Shown here in pieces: positions 45,416 to 54,126 of a DNA stretch of 64,000 nt. The position numbers were made by a program, and so were the translations under genes. Within the stretch, counting starts at the first letter, position 1; each line of letters opens with the position of its first letter. Source of the DNA: Mucilaginibacter tolerans (GTDB lineage Bacteria > Bacteroidota > Bacteroidia > Sphingobacteriales > Sphingobacteriaceae); the NCBI RefSeq assembly GCF_030519375.1, contig NZ_JAUMKB010000006.1, forward strand, positions 186,001 to 250,000. Direction: 5' to 3'. The notes under the pieces were generated by a model that saw nothing but the letters and a program-made list of their open reading frames with translations, searched no databases and was not told the origin of the DNA.

Positions 45416-46501
45416 ATGGCAGAGAAAATTAAAATACTATACATCGATGATGAACAGGATAACCTAACCGGGTTCAAGGCTAACTTCCGTACAGAATACC
45501 GTATTCTTACCGCTGAAAATACCGTGCATGCCATTGAACATCTGCAAAAGAATCCCGACATCAGGGTAGTGTTTTGCGACCAGCGTATGCCAGGGAAGAC
45601 CGGCGCTGAATTCTTTGAAGAAATCAAAACACTTTTCCCGCTACCTATAAGAATACTCATCACTGCATATACAGATATTGAAGCTGTTATACAGGCCATC
45701 AATAAAGGCAACATTTTTAGGTATATCCGGAAACCATGGATAGAGCAGGATATTATTTCGGCTATTGAAGAAGGCAATAAATTCTATATAGCCAGTTCGA
45801 TGCTGGCAATGAAAAATGAAGAACTGCAACGGGCTTATACCGAACTGGACAAATTTGCTTATAGCGTAAGCCACGATCTGAGGGGCCCGCTAACCGGTAT
45901 TCTGGGGGCCATTGATGTAGCCAAGGAAATGTCTGACATTAAGGAGCTGAAAGATTTGCTGGTGTTAATGGAAAAATCGGTATTTAAGCTGGAGGATTAC
46001 ATATCCAGCATGCACGATTACTATAGCTCAAGACGTGGTGAGCTTAAGATTACTGATATTGACTTTAACCATGTGGCCGAAGAATTGAAAGATGTATACC
46101 GGATATATACCACAACCAATAAAATATGCTTTGAAACCACGATAAGCCAGCCAGAATCTTTCCGGAGCGATGAGCTGGTAATCAAAATGATATTGAATAA
46201 CCTCATCACAAACGCCATCAAATACCAAAAGAAACACTTTGAGGGCAAAAAGATCGATCTGAATATTTCTGTGAACGACGGTCTGGCAACTATCCTGATC
46301 AGCGATACGGGTATAGGCATTCCTGAAAGCCATTTTGATGAAATATTTAATCTTTTTTCAAGGGCCACATCTCATCGGGCGGGCTCCGGCATAGGCCTTT
46401 ATAATGTTAAAGGAGGTTTGCTTAAGCTGGGCGGCAGCATAGATGTAAGTTCCGTTTTGGGTGAAGGCACAGTTTTTAAATTAATTATTCCAAGCAAATA
46501 A
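45416..46501 (+). CDS. Receiver-histidine kinase hybrid
   Basis: The 361-residue cytoplasmic protein has an N-terminal receiver (about 5-120; YIDDEQDN, Asp in VVFCDQRMPGKTG, Lys in RYIRKPW), then HisKA with YSVSHDLRGPLTGI (His near 152) and HATPase (NNLITNAIKYQ, DTGIGIPESHF). It has no membrane part, so it can relay phosphate from the 7TM kinase upstream. Its receiver is closely similar to that of the single-domain regulator on the opposite strand at 46924. Confidence 0.93.
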   Translation: MAEKIKILYIDDEQDNLTGFKANFRTEYRILTAENTVHAIEHLQKNPDIRVVFCDQRMPGKTGAEFFEEIKTLFPLPIRILITAYTDIEAVIQAINKGNIFRYIRKPWIEQDIISAIEEGNKFYIASSMLAMKNEELQRAYTELDKFAYSVSHDLRGPLTGILGAIDVAKEMSDIKELKDLLVLMEKSVFKLEDYISSMHDYYSSRRGELKITDIDFNHVAEELKDVYRIYTTTNKICFETTISQPESFRSDELVIKMILNNLITNAIKYQKKHFEGKKIDLNISVNDGLATILISDTGIGIPESHFDEIFNLFSRATSHRAGSGIGLYNVKGGLLKLGGSIDVSSVLGEGTVFKLIIPSK

Positions 46502-46503
46502 TC

Positions 46504-46923
46504 ATGGGGTTGTCATTCATTCTTATCGAAAATTTAGAGATTGATCTGTATATAGCACATAAATTGATCAAGATGACCGCGGGAGAGGATGTACAGGTCG
46601 AAACTTTTATGAGTGCTGAAGACGCTTTGGATCACATTACATCGGCAAAAGTAAAAAAAGCCGACCGGACCATTATATTGCTCGACCTGATGATGCCACG
46701 ACTAAACGGAGCAGATTTCATTAGCCTGTTTGAAGTGTTACCTGACAATATCACCAATCACTACCAGATCGTCATCGTCACTTCATCAATGAATAAGACG
46801 GAATTGGACAGGCTTGGCAAGAAAAAAAATGTAGAGACCGTAATCGCCAAGCCCCTCACACAAGATAAGGTTAAAGCTGTATTGCAGCGCATTCAAATTG
46901 ACATGGACAAGAGGGAAGCCTGA
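46504..46923 (+). CDS. Single-domain response regulator
   Basis: The 139-residue receiver has the phosphoacceptor Asp in ILLDLMMPRLNG and the conserved Lys in VIAKPLT. The N-terminal acidic pocket reads IENLEID, where most receivers have DD, so Mg2+ binding may be altered. It follows the hybrid kinase after 2 bp and its TGA is directly followed by the stop codon of the convergent regulator. Confidence 0.9.
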   Translation: MGLSFILIENLEIDLYIAHKLIKMTAGEDVQVETFMSAEDALDHITSAKVKKADRTIILLDLMMPRLNGADFISLFEVLPDNITNHYQIVIVTSSMNKTELDRLGKKKNVETVIAKPLTQDKVKAVLQRIQIDMDKREA

Positions 46924-47367
46924 TCAGGAAAGTAACTTTTGCCGCAGCAAAAACTCAAGTTGCTCATTCGAGTCCTTCAAAGCCTGCTTATCCTGCCACG
47001 CCTTATAGGCTCTCTCAATAGTCATTGTTAATTCTTCCTCATTCCAGGGTTTTGCCAGGTAATGAAATATCTTACCTTTATTCACAGCATCAATAACAGC
47101 ACTCATATCGGCAAAGCCGGTTAATAATACGCGAATTGGGTCGGGATATTTTTCCTGTATTTTTTCAAAGAGTTCTACGCCGGTCATCTGCGGCATACGC
47201 TGATCTGAAATGATCACGTGAAAGCCTCTTTTTTCCAGCAGGTTCAGTGCTTCTTCCCCACTTGTGGCAGTAAATACTTTAAAAGTAAGGCGAAAGGTAG
47301 CCTGGAAAGAGAACAGGTTATCCGGTTCATCGTCTACATAAAGAACTACAATTTTGTCTGCCGCCAT
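46924..47367 (-). CDS. Single-domain response regulator with helical tail
   Basis: The 147-residue protein has a receiver (about 5-122; YVDDEPDN, Asp in VIISDQRMPQMTG, Lys in YLAKPWNEEE) of the same subclass as the receiver of the hybrid kinase at 45416. A short helical tail follows (KAWQDKQALKDSNEQLEFLLRQKL) that resembles the beginning of the same linker. It is convergent with, and immediately adjacent to, the plus-strand operon. No output domain is present, so it may be a competing phosphate sink. Confidence 0.9.
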   Translation of the reverse strand: MAADKIVVLYVDDEPDNLFSFQATFRLTFKVFTATSGEEALNLLEKRGFHVIISDQRMPQMTGVELFEKIQEKYPDPIRVLLTGFADMSAVIDAVNKGKIFHYLAKPWNEEELTMTIERAYKAWQDKQALKDSNEQLEFLLRQKLLS

Positions 47368-47517
47368 ATCAACTTATTATTTAGTATCAAAGTTAATTAA
47401 TACGGAAGACATAATAAACTATACTCAGCAAATAGCACACAATACATGAAAAAGCAAAAAAAGCAAAGTTCAATTCGTGTGTCCGTTTTTTTTTAATAGT
47501 TGATGTGTCTGACTAAA

Positions 47518-47919
47518 CTACATTCCCGGCTTTTTGGCAACGCTTATTAGATTAACATCTATCAGCTCAAGGGATTTCACCATGTTCTGAACTGTTGCCT
47601 TATACTTTTTGAAATGAGTAGTTTGTATATGCGATTGGTACGCCGCCGTATCGGCATAAATTTCCAGGATAGTAATATCTGATGGATTGCCTTTATCAGC
47701 AACAGCATAGTAGGTTAAAACCCCAGGCTCTAATTTCACAGCTGTTGCCATTTGCTCCTTGAGCGCGGCATTAAAACTTTCGAGCTGTGCAGGGTCTACC
47801 TGTATCTTGGCTATTCTTGTGATGCGATGACCTTGCTGGGCATTCACCTGCTCAATCGAAAATAATGTTACCCCCATGGTGGTAAGAATTAATAATAGCC
47901 GCCGTAAAATAGTCTTCAT
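47518..47919 (-). CDS. Secreted antibiotic-biosynthesis-monooxygenase (ABM) domain protein
   Basis: The start is set at ATG 47919, which gives a signal peptide (MKTILRR, hydrophobic core, VNAQ). An alternative start at 47952 would overlap the cupin gene. The mature part of about 105 residues is a dimeric ferredoxin-like ABM fold (ITRIAKIQVDPAQLESFNAALKEQM, GVLTYYAVADKGNPSDITILEIYAD, HIQTTHFKKY). ABM enzymes oxidise quinols without cofactors or act in stress. It is just downstream of a cupin gene. Confidence 0.85.
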   Translation of the reverse strand: MKTILRRLLLILTTMGVTLFSIEQVNAQQGHRITRIAKIQVDPAQLESFNAALKEQMATAVKLEPGVLTYYAVADKGNPSDITILEIYADTAAYQSHIQTTHFKKYKATVQNMVKSLELIDVNLISVAKKPGM

Positions 47920-47944
47920 TGTATTGTTAATTTGATTGCATACG

Positions 47945-48340
47945 TTACCCATTATACTGAATGTCCGTTACATGTTCCATCCAGTCCACCGGTGAACCGT
48001 TCAGCCTTTCCTGTATGGCAATGTGGCTCATGGCAGTAGTTGCCGACGCGCCATGCCAGTGTTTTTCATTCGGTTCAAAATAAACTACATCTCCGGGTTT
48101 AATTTCTTCTCTCTGTCCGCCTTGGCGTTGTACCCATCCGCAGCCTGCTGTAACGATTAAGGTTTGACCGAGTGGATGCGTATGCCATGCCGTGCGTGCG
48201 CCTGGTTCAAATGTTACAAGGGCCATTGCTACACGTGCTGGTTCGGGCGGGCTATTAAGAGGATCTATCCGTACCGTTCCGGTAAAATATTCAGCAGGCC
48301 CCTTGCCCGAAGGCTGTGAACCGATTCTTTTGATTTCCAT
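47945..48340 (-). CDS. Cupin-domain protein
   Basis: The 131-residue protein is a single cupin barrel. Motif 1 is visible as [21 protein letters not shown] and motif 2 as [18 protein letters not shown], with His, His, Glu-like Gln and His positions for a metal. It is typical of small cupins found with carboxymuconolactone decarboxylase or reductase genes. It lies 25 bp before the ABM protein in the same direction, so they form a small redox unit. TATCTTTA on the minus strand about 30 bp upstream may be its -7 box. Confidence 0.9.
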   Translation of the reverse strand: MEIKRIGSQPSGKGPAEYFTGTVRIDPLNSPPEPARVAMALVTFEPGARTAWHTHPLGQTLIVTAGCGWVQRQGGQREEIKPGDVVYFEPNEKHWHGASATTAMSHIAIQERLNGSPVDWMEHVTDIQYNG

Positions 48341-48915
48341 TGCTTTTGATGTTTCTTTCTAAAACATCGTAAAGATAGCCCTGTTTTCACATGCGCTGGT
48401 AATGATTATCAAATCAATATTTAAGAATTTCAAACAAATAATTTCATCAACATTATCTAAAGGTTACAATTTTTTTGCTGTTAAAGTAAATATCCGTATC
48501 AAGCCAATATTGATTTATCATTCCGCGGCGCTTGTACTCTTTTGCTTAACTAATTGATTAAACCGCCTTTTTGAAAGGATTGGGGACAGTATGGGGAAAT
48601 TATTCTACCAATTCCCCAATTTAAACAGGAAGAAAATATTATGTCTTAAGATTAAAATTTTGCCGCGGGAATTATTCGGTTTAAAGCACAGGCAAAATAT
48701 CATTCTTTAGTGGTTGATTCACAACTGTTTGATTTTTCGCTATTTATAAAAGTTGGCTAAATAGGATTAATTGATTTAATTTGGCTGAAAATGTTGTTGT
48801 TATACCAAAAATCAACGAATGGTACAATAATTGGCTATATCATTCCGAATTTATCTACTGACTAATTAATAGCTCTAAAAAACGCAAAAAATATTACTGA
48901 TTAATTACTAAAACT
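48341..48915. other. Long AT-rich intergenic region
   Basis: About 575 bp between the divergent cupin and lipoprotein genes. I see no ORF of credible coding character. An imperfect hairpin around 48579-48622 pairs ATTGGGGA with a later TTCCCCAAT. The remainder is AT-rich and could hold regulatory sites for the lipoprotein gene, but I cannot define a promoter in it. Confidence 0.5.
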
Positions 48916-49701
48916 ATGGAATTGAAACCTTACAAAACTGGAACTGTTGTGGAACGTTACATAAAAGGTATTTTACCGATTATGCTTTGTGTACTTTTGG
49001 TGTACACGTCATGTCGCAAAGACAGCACTACGGCACCTTCAACATCAACTCAATCAACATCAAATGCCGCATTGAGCAAACAAATTGCATACAATCTTTC
49101 AAAATCATTGGCCGGTACATTTGGCGGTGTAAATCTTAATGACGGTGTTAATGTATCTGTCGAAAATCACCTTGGCCCTCACTACGCATGTGGTTGTACT
49201 CACAATAACCCACTCTGCGGGTTCTATACCGATTCGCTGGTAAACTATAATGCTACGATTGCCGATACCACTATCCACACCGGTGGTAACCTGAAGTTCT
49301 ATTTTAACTGTGTTGACGGCAAGTTATCGGGTTACTCTGCTTATGATTCTCTAACTACTGTTAAAACTACACCTGCATCTGTATCTACCTACAAAGTGCA
49401 ACAGTGGTATACTATCGTGGCCCTTGACTCTGCTAAAAACTTTATTGGTGTAAATGGCACTAACGACTTACATACTTCGATAGTTTACACTAACGGTTCT
49501 GCTTCTGAAATCGGTGGTGCGTTCTATGAGTTGTCAAACTTAAAAATTGACGTAACCAACAAAGATATTTTAAGCGGTTCAGCAACGTTCAAAGCATATG
49601 GCAGCAACTGGAATGCAAATGGTACTATCGTATTCCTTGGTAACCACAAAGCTAACTTTACTATGAACGGCACCACGACTCAGATTACGGTCACGTTTTA
49701 A
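48916..49701 (+). CDS. Putative lipoprotein, unknown function
   Basis: The 261-residue protein has an N-terminal extension, a hydrophobic core and a lipobox-like VYTSC with Cys at about 34, followed by a Ser/Thr-rich linker (about 38-55). The rest is predicted beta-rich, with CGCTHNNPLCGFYTDSL and TGGNLKFYFNCVDGKLSGY. The four clustered cysteines may form disulphides or bind metal. I recognise no family. The long upstream region suggests it is individually regulated. Confidence 0.75.
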   Translation: MELKPYKTGTVVERYIKGILPIMLCVLLVYTSCRKDSTTAPSTSTQSTSNAALSKQIAYNLSKSLAGTFGGVNLNDGVNVSVENHLGPHYACGCTHNNPLCGFYTDSLVNYNATIADTTIHTGGNLKFYFNCVDGKLSGYSAYDSLTTVKTTPASVSTYKVQQWYTIVALDSAKNFIGVNGTNDLHTSIVYTNGSASEIGGAFYELSNLKIDVTNKDILSGSATFKAYGSNWNANGTIVFLGNHKANFTMNGTTTQITVTF

Positions 49702-49741
49702 CCAAGCTATACCAAAATATAAATCCCCTTAGCCGGGAAAA

Positions 49742-49779
49742 GAAGAATCCCTTAGATCAAAAGATTTAAGGGATTCTTC
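49742..49779 (-). terminator. Intrinsic terminator
   Basis: A perfect 13-bp stem (GAAGAATCCCTTA / TAAGGGATTCTTC) between the convergent genes ending at 49701 and 49805. On the minus strand it is followed by TTTTCCC, so it best terminates the ATP-grasp gene. Confidence 0.8.
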
Positions 49780-49804
49780 GAATTAAATGGATACTATATT
49801 GTTT

Positions 49805-50665
49805 TTACAAACGCCTTAAAAAGGAAAAGAAGAACATACTCAGGCTGCCTCCAAAGCGGGGGTTAATTTCAAATACGTATGGTTTCCCATCTATCTCCTT
49901 GTAGTTAAAACAACATATCCCTTCAAAATTTATTGAGTTAAGAATATCGGTAAAAAGATCCAGGTGCGGGCATTTACCTAACTTGTTACAAATGAATTTA
50001 TCGACACCTTTAACATAGGTCGGTGTCGAAAAAATATATACCACGTTTAGTGAACATAACACTTTTCCGTCCCTGAATATCAGGTGCGTGGCATATTCTT
50101 TTTTACCCTGCACAATTTCCTGGCAAAAGAAATCCGGGTGATTAATTTCATTTAGGTGCTGTTTTTCTTTTTCCGGCGTATCGATCACATAGCAGTCCAC
50201 ACCCATGTGGGCCACTTTTCTCTTTACGATATAAGGTATTTTTAAATTTTTGCCAACACGGGGCATATCGTTCTCGAAACCCTTCTCAACCAGTGTTGTA
50301 TAGAACACATATTTATCGTCGCATATATCTATTGCCTCCATCGTAGGCGTCGGCACAAGGTTATTATCAACTAATTCTCTGTTCGGGATAAGCCGGCGCA
50401 GGTTACCCATGTTCAGCGGCATCACGATGTCATACTTTACAAAATTTTCTGGCGTAAATTCATCAAAATGTATTTCGTGATTTAAATTACGAAAGCTTTT
50501 CTTTATATCTTCTTCACGTTCCGCATTGAGGGAAAAGAGTATTTTAAATTTACGCTTCGACAAACGTGCCCTGGCGGTTTCATAAGCAAAATACAAGAGC
50601 TTATTTAATATAGCTTCCCATCGTAAAAACTTAGCGACTGTTTTATTAGTGGTATTGGTGGGCAT
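49805..50665 (-). CDS. ATP-grasp domain protein
   Basis: The 286-residue protein has an N-terminal Rossmann-like half (KFKILFSLNAERE, YDIVMPLNMGN) and an ATP-grasp core (about 115-285; IPYIVKRKVAHMG, FFCQEIVQGKKEYATHLIF, FEGICCFNYKEIDGKPYVFEINPRFGG, split). It therefore ligates a carboxylate to an amine, thiol or similar using ATP. It ends soon after the NPR metal-binding motif, a slightly short C-terminus. No substrate-specific neighbour, such as a peptide precursor, is visible; the long AT-rich upstream region of about 300 bp has no ORF. Confidence 0.88.
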   Translation of the reverse strand: MPTNTTNKTVAKFLRWEAILNKLLYFAYETARARLSKRKFKILFSLNAEREEDIKKSFRNLNHEIHFDEFTPENFVKYDIVMPLNMGNLRRLIPNRELVDNNLVPTPTMEAIDICDDKYVFYTTLVEKGFENDMPRVGKNLKIPYIVKRKVAHMGVDCYVIDTPEKEKQHLNEINHPDFFCQEIVQGKKEYATHLIFRDGKVLCSLNVVYIFSTPTYVKGVDKFICNKLGKCPHLDLFTDILNSINFEGICCFNYKEIDGKPYVFEINPRFGGSLSMFFFSFLRRL

Positions 50666-50953
50666 CAGGTTAAAGTATAAAAGGAGTTCTGTATAAATTT
50701 CGAACTATAAATAGAACGTTTAACGAAAAAACTTAAGTCAGTGTTGTCATCATTAGCTGCATAAAATATATGCATTATTATTACTAAAAAGCGCGCTGAG
50801 GGACTTTTTTTGGCTGTTTATAACGCGCTATATATTAAAAGGTTACAGATTTTAATTACATATATTAAATTATATGCCTTTTTGCCGGGTAAAATAAATG
50901 CTCAAATTACCCATAAGGCCCATGTATTTATACTATTTGCAGAGAGGATACAA

Positions 50954-50994
50954 TTAAAAAAACGCCATCATATTTCATAAAATATAATGGCGTT
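50954..50994 (-). terminator. Intrinsic terminator of the response-regulator gene
   Basis: An 8-bp stem (AACGCCAT / ATGGCGTT) extended, after one mismatch, by ATATTT / AAATAT, with TTTTTTT on the minus strand. It follows the stop at 51015. The remaining 50666-50953 is AT-rich, with a weak 6-bp AGCGCG / CGCGCT hairpin (50790-50830) and no ORF. Confidence 0.85.
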
Positions 50995-51014
50995 GAACTA
51001 ATTTTTTTACCATA

Positions 51015-51386
51015 CTAATGCTGATGGTGCCCAAGCAATTGATTGATTTTTCGTACCAGCATATTAATATCGAAAGGCTTGGTGATAAATGCATCAAAGC
51101 CGAAATTCCCAAGTGATGATGCAAGTTCGGGATAAGCAGATATTAAAATTACAGGAATATGACAGGTATCTTTGTTACCTTTTATTTGCTGGCAAATTTT
51201 ACCACCATTTGTACCGGATAATAAATAGTCAGTTAGTACCAGGTCGGGGTTATATTCACTTACTGATTTAAGTATATCATCTGTCCGGCTTAAGCCTTTG
51301 ACAGTAAAATCGTTATATTCAAGCACGGTCTCCAAAACCTGCAATATATCTTCGTCATCTTCAATTATTAAAATCCGCTTTGCCAT
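51015..51386 (-). CDS. Single-domain response regulator (CheY-like)
   Basis: The 123-residue receiver has the acidic pocket IEDDEDI, the phosphoacceptor Asp in PDLVLTDYLLSG and the conserved Lys in FITKPFDI. No output domain or adjacent kinase is present. It is an orphan and must take phosphate from a distant kinase, or act in a hybrid relay. Confidence 0.93.
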   Translation of the reverse strand: MAKRILIIEDDEDILQVLETVLEYNDFTVKGLSRTDDILKSVSEYNPDLVLTDYLLSGTNGGKICQQIKGNKDTCHIPVILISAYPELASSLGNFGFDAFITKPFDINMLVRKINQLLGHHQH

Positions 51387-51484
51387 GATGTTCGTGATAA
51401 GCTATTAGTGTGAAAAACCCAATTATACTCAAATTGTTTTTACTCTGCTTTTAAATCCTAAACCAATAGCTTATACGTTAATTA

Positions 51485-52177
51485 TTAGTTAATAGATACA
51501 AGCTCGGTTGTTCCGGCAAGTTTTCCGTTTTTTGTATAGGTTTCAGACTTTATCTGACGCGCCAGCTTAGGGGAGAACCACTCTATCACATGCATGTGCA
51601 CCGGGAAACCGATGCCCATCATTTTCATTTTTACCATAGCGTCATAACTGATGCGGAAACAATCAAAACTCCCGGCCGTGCTGGTCAGAGTTTCCTGTTG
51701 TTCCACCTTTCTGTTGGTAATATCCATCTGCATTTCGCCCATTTGGCTTCCGTTGTTGGTAATATTCATGGTCATGCTTCCATCGTCCAAAGTTTGTCCT
51801 GCCTTGAGATTAAGCGGATACACCAGGTACTTGGCTTCCCCTGTTATTTGCATTTTTCCCAATTGCTTTGCTGACGAGGATGGCATAAATGATTTCATGT
51901 CAATGCTGATTGCATTTCCCGAGCATTTGATCTCTGAATCTGATGCTCCAACTGACTTACCGTTCTTATCAATCACTTCGGTGTGATAGCTAACTGTTGA
52001 CGCATCTTTTTTGACCGAAGTATAGGTGAATTTGCCCTGCTCGTTACCTTTGGCATCTTTGTTACTGTAAACAAGTTTCTTTCCGTTAACGGCGTTGATA
52101 AACTCTGAGCAGCTTTGCGCCTTAGCCAGGGGCATAAGAATAGATACAGCAATTGCTGTGACAATAAACTTTTTCAT
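51485..52177 (-). CDS. Secreted DUF3108-like protein
   Basis: The 230-residue protein has a signal peptide (MKKF, hydrophobic core, AKAQ). The mature protein is beta-rich, with YSNKDAKGNEQGKFTYTSV, LVYPLNLKAGQTLDDGSM and STAGSFDCFRISYD, the pattern of the DUF3108/TapB-like group. This domain occurs in many envelope proteins without known role. A similar N-terminal to C-terminal logic is seen in the DUF6263 protein at 62436. It is a single transcription unit. Confidence 0.8.
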   Translation of the reverse strand: MKKFIVTAIAVSILMPLAKAQSCSEFINAVNGKKLVYSNKDAKGNEQGKFTYTSVKKDASTVSYHTEVIDKNGKSVGASDSEIKCSGNAISIDMKSFMPSSSAKQLGKMQITGEAKYLVYPLNLKAGQTLDDGSMTMNITNNGSQMGEMQMDITNRKVEQQETLTSTAGSFDCFRISYDAMVKMKMMGIGFPVHMHVIEWFSPKLARQIKSETYTKNGKLAGTTELVSIN

Positions 52178-52289
52178 AGCGATTAAATGGGGACTATAGA
52201 TAATTAAGAAGGGTCGCTACAAGATAGGAAATTATCGGTTAATCAACAAGTTAGAGTTATAGGTTTAAGTATTATTAGTAAAATGACAA

Positions 52290-53012
52290 CTATTTATTAT
52301 TTATCATATCAACATCTTTATTTTTTTTGAAATCCTGGTATGATTTAATAACATAGTTTACCAAATCGTAATCATTCCAACTGCGAATTTGTTGCGCTGT
52401 TGGCCAATAATCTGCCTTAAAATCGTCAAGCTCATTCTCATTAATAGGAGCATTCTTTTTTATTACTTCGTCGGTAAAACGAGCTGCTACCTCATAATAA
52501 GCTATTTCATCCTTGGCAAACCTGTTGAACTTCCGCGCATTAATTACCTCGCTTTTAAAATTCTCATAGATAAAGGTCATCGGTTTTAGTACCAGGTAAT
52601 AATAATGAGGAGTACCTGTATAAAAAACGCTTTTCTTTCGATATCCCCGTTTTACCGAATTCAGATCGGCTAATACTGTATTTTCCTTTATTACTACTTC
52701 CGATAGTGGATAAGCCGGTTCAACGAATACAACTTTGTCCACTAAATCTGTTACAACAAGCTGCGTTGAAGTATAGTCATCGCAGCTAACGTTCAGGGTA
52801 TCATTAACCGAGGCAGCAATAAAAAAATCTCCATATAGATTTGTCACCGTGGATGTTGAAGTCTTCGTGTTGACAATCCTGACACCGCATAAACGTAAAT
52901 TTGTGCCGGCTTTAAATACCATTCCTTTTTGTACTTGTACATCCTGTGCATGGATTAAATATGGCCAACCAAATAGGAGAAAACTGATCAATAGTAATGT
53001 ATTGCCGCGCAT
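52290..53012 (-). CDS. Carboxypeptidase-regulatory-like domain protein
   Basis: The 240-residue protein has a signal peptide (hydrophobic core, IHAQD) and a CarboxypepD_reg-like beta-sandwich (about 25-115; GMVFKAGTNLRLCGVRIVNTKT, TNLYGDFFIAAS, YPLSEVVIKE). A helical part of about 120 residues follows. This N-terminal domain is shared with SusC-type receptors, but no barrel follows. A promoter with TTG, 21 bp, TACCTTTA can be seen upstream on the minus strand (-7 at about 53021-53028). Confidence 0.83.
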   Translation of the reverse strand: MRGNTLLLISFLLFGWPYLIHAQDVQVQKGMVFKAGTNLRLCGVRIVNTKTSTSTVTNLYGDFFIAASVNDTLNVSCDDYTSTQLVVTDLVDKVVFVEPAYPLSEVVIKENTVLADLNSVKRGYRKKSVFYTGTPHYYYLVLKPMTFIYENFKSEVINARKFNRFAKDEIAYYEVAARFTDEVIKKNAPINENELDDFKADYWPTAQQIRSWNDYDLVNYVIKSYQDFKKNKDVDMINNK

Positions 53013-53074
53013 GCCTTATAAAGGTAAACATGGCGACATATCAATGACAAGGGTTTAACTTTTTTTAACAATGA

Positions 53075-53872
53075 CTATTGATTACTCGAACATTTTGCGT
53101 CAAAGAATTCAATTAACACGGGCGCTATCACTTTCCCTGCCACATTATGAGTTTCCCCTTTTAATATTTTAAGGTCGCCATTAGGCATTATTTCCGACAG
53201 TTTTTTTACTGCATTCTGCATGGTAGCCGGGCTTTTACCCCCGCCTGAGATAAGCGTTTGGGTATTAACAGACGAAGCCTTCTTTTCGGGCAACGAAAAA
53301 TCACCCAAAACAGCTACGTCATATGGCAGTGCATGCGCCGCGCGTTTGAGCTTGGACCAGACCGGCGTTAATTTCATGATAAAAACAACTATCCCTGGCA
53401 CACCCACCATGTCTTTCAGGAAAAATTTTACTGCATCACCGCGCCTGTTTTCGGCTATCATTGTCTGTAACTGCTGTAGGGAATCAGCTGGAGGTTGCTG
53501 CCCCTGATCTACCATAAACGGCGGTTCGTATAATGCCAGTTTAGTGATATTCAACCCATGTGCTGCTGCTGCCAGGGAAAGGGCGGCACCCGAAGAGAAA
53601 CCAGTAACAAATGCTGACCCGCCGTTTGCACTGATCAATGCCTCCAAATCCTCTATTTCGCGTTCAACAGCATAAGGCTGTGTATCGGAGCTTTCGTTCC
53701 GGCCGCGGCGGTCGTAAGTGATTACGGTAAAATCGCTGGTTAATAATCGGGCTAGTTTTGGCATCGGCCCGAATGCTCTGCTGCATAAAGCGCCATCCAC
53801 CAGAATCAATAAGGGCCCGCTACCCGATTTGTCATAAGCTATGCGGGTACCATCTTTTGATATAGCTTCCAT
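53075..53872 (-). CDS. Alpha/beta hydrolase
   Basis: The 265-residue protein has the lipase-type fold: LLILVDGALC oxyanion region, YDRRGRNESSDT, nucleophile elbow GFSSGAALSLA (Ser near 94) and the C-terminal His in KGETHNVAGK. Esterase, lipase or epoxide-hydrolase activity is possible and the substrate is not evident. It lies 25 bp downstream of the HMA-like gene and in the same direction as the DoxX, AHSA1 and ArsR genes, so it may be the last gene of that unit. Confidence 0.9.
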   Translation of the reverse strand: MEAISKDGTRIAYDKSGSGPLLILVDGALCSRAFGPMPKLARLLTSDFTVITYDRRGRNESSDTQPYAVEREIEDLEALISANGGSAFVTGFSSGAALSLAAAAHGLNITKLALYEPPFMVDQGQQPPADSLQQLQTMIAENRRGDAVKFFLKDMVGVPGIVVFIMKLTPVWSKLKRAAHALPYDVAVLGDFSLPEKKASSVNTQTLISGGGKSPATMQNAVKKLSEIMPNGDLKILKGETHNVAGKVIAPVLIEFFDAKCSSNQ

Positions 53873-53896
53873 GATTTTATGGGTTAATAGTTCAAA

Positions 53897-54124
53897 TCAT
53901 TCCAGTACACTGCACTGGTAACCATTTTCTGCCACCATGCGGGCAATTTTTTCCTGCGGGATGTTTTTGCCTTCAACACGAAGTATCTTGTCGCAATCCT
54001 CGAGGTCAAAATTGATACTGAACATGGGGAATTGCTTTGACAAAACACCTATCAGCCTTTTTGCCTGCCTTTTGTGCCTTACATTTGTTTTATACACTTC
54101 TACCATATTCAGTACCATTGTCAT
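53897..54124 (-). CDS. Small HMA-like protein without CxxC
   Basis: The 75-residue protein has the beta-alpha-beta-beta-alpha-beta outline of heavy-metal-associated domains (VEVYKTNVRHKRQAKRLIGVL, FSINFDLEDCDKILRVEG, EKIARMVAENGYQCSVLE). The metal-binding CxxC of loop 1 is absent. It therefore probably does not carry copper in the usual way. The ATG choice among three nearby Met codons is uncertain. It starts 3 bp after the DoxX gene, in the same operon. Confidence 0.75.
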   Translation of the reverse strand: MTMVLNMVEVYKTNVRHKRQAKRLIGVLSKQFPMFSINFDLEDCDKILRVEGKNIPQEKIARMVAENGYQCSVLE

Positions 54125-54126
54125 GA

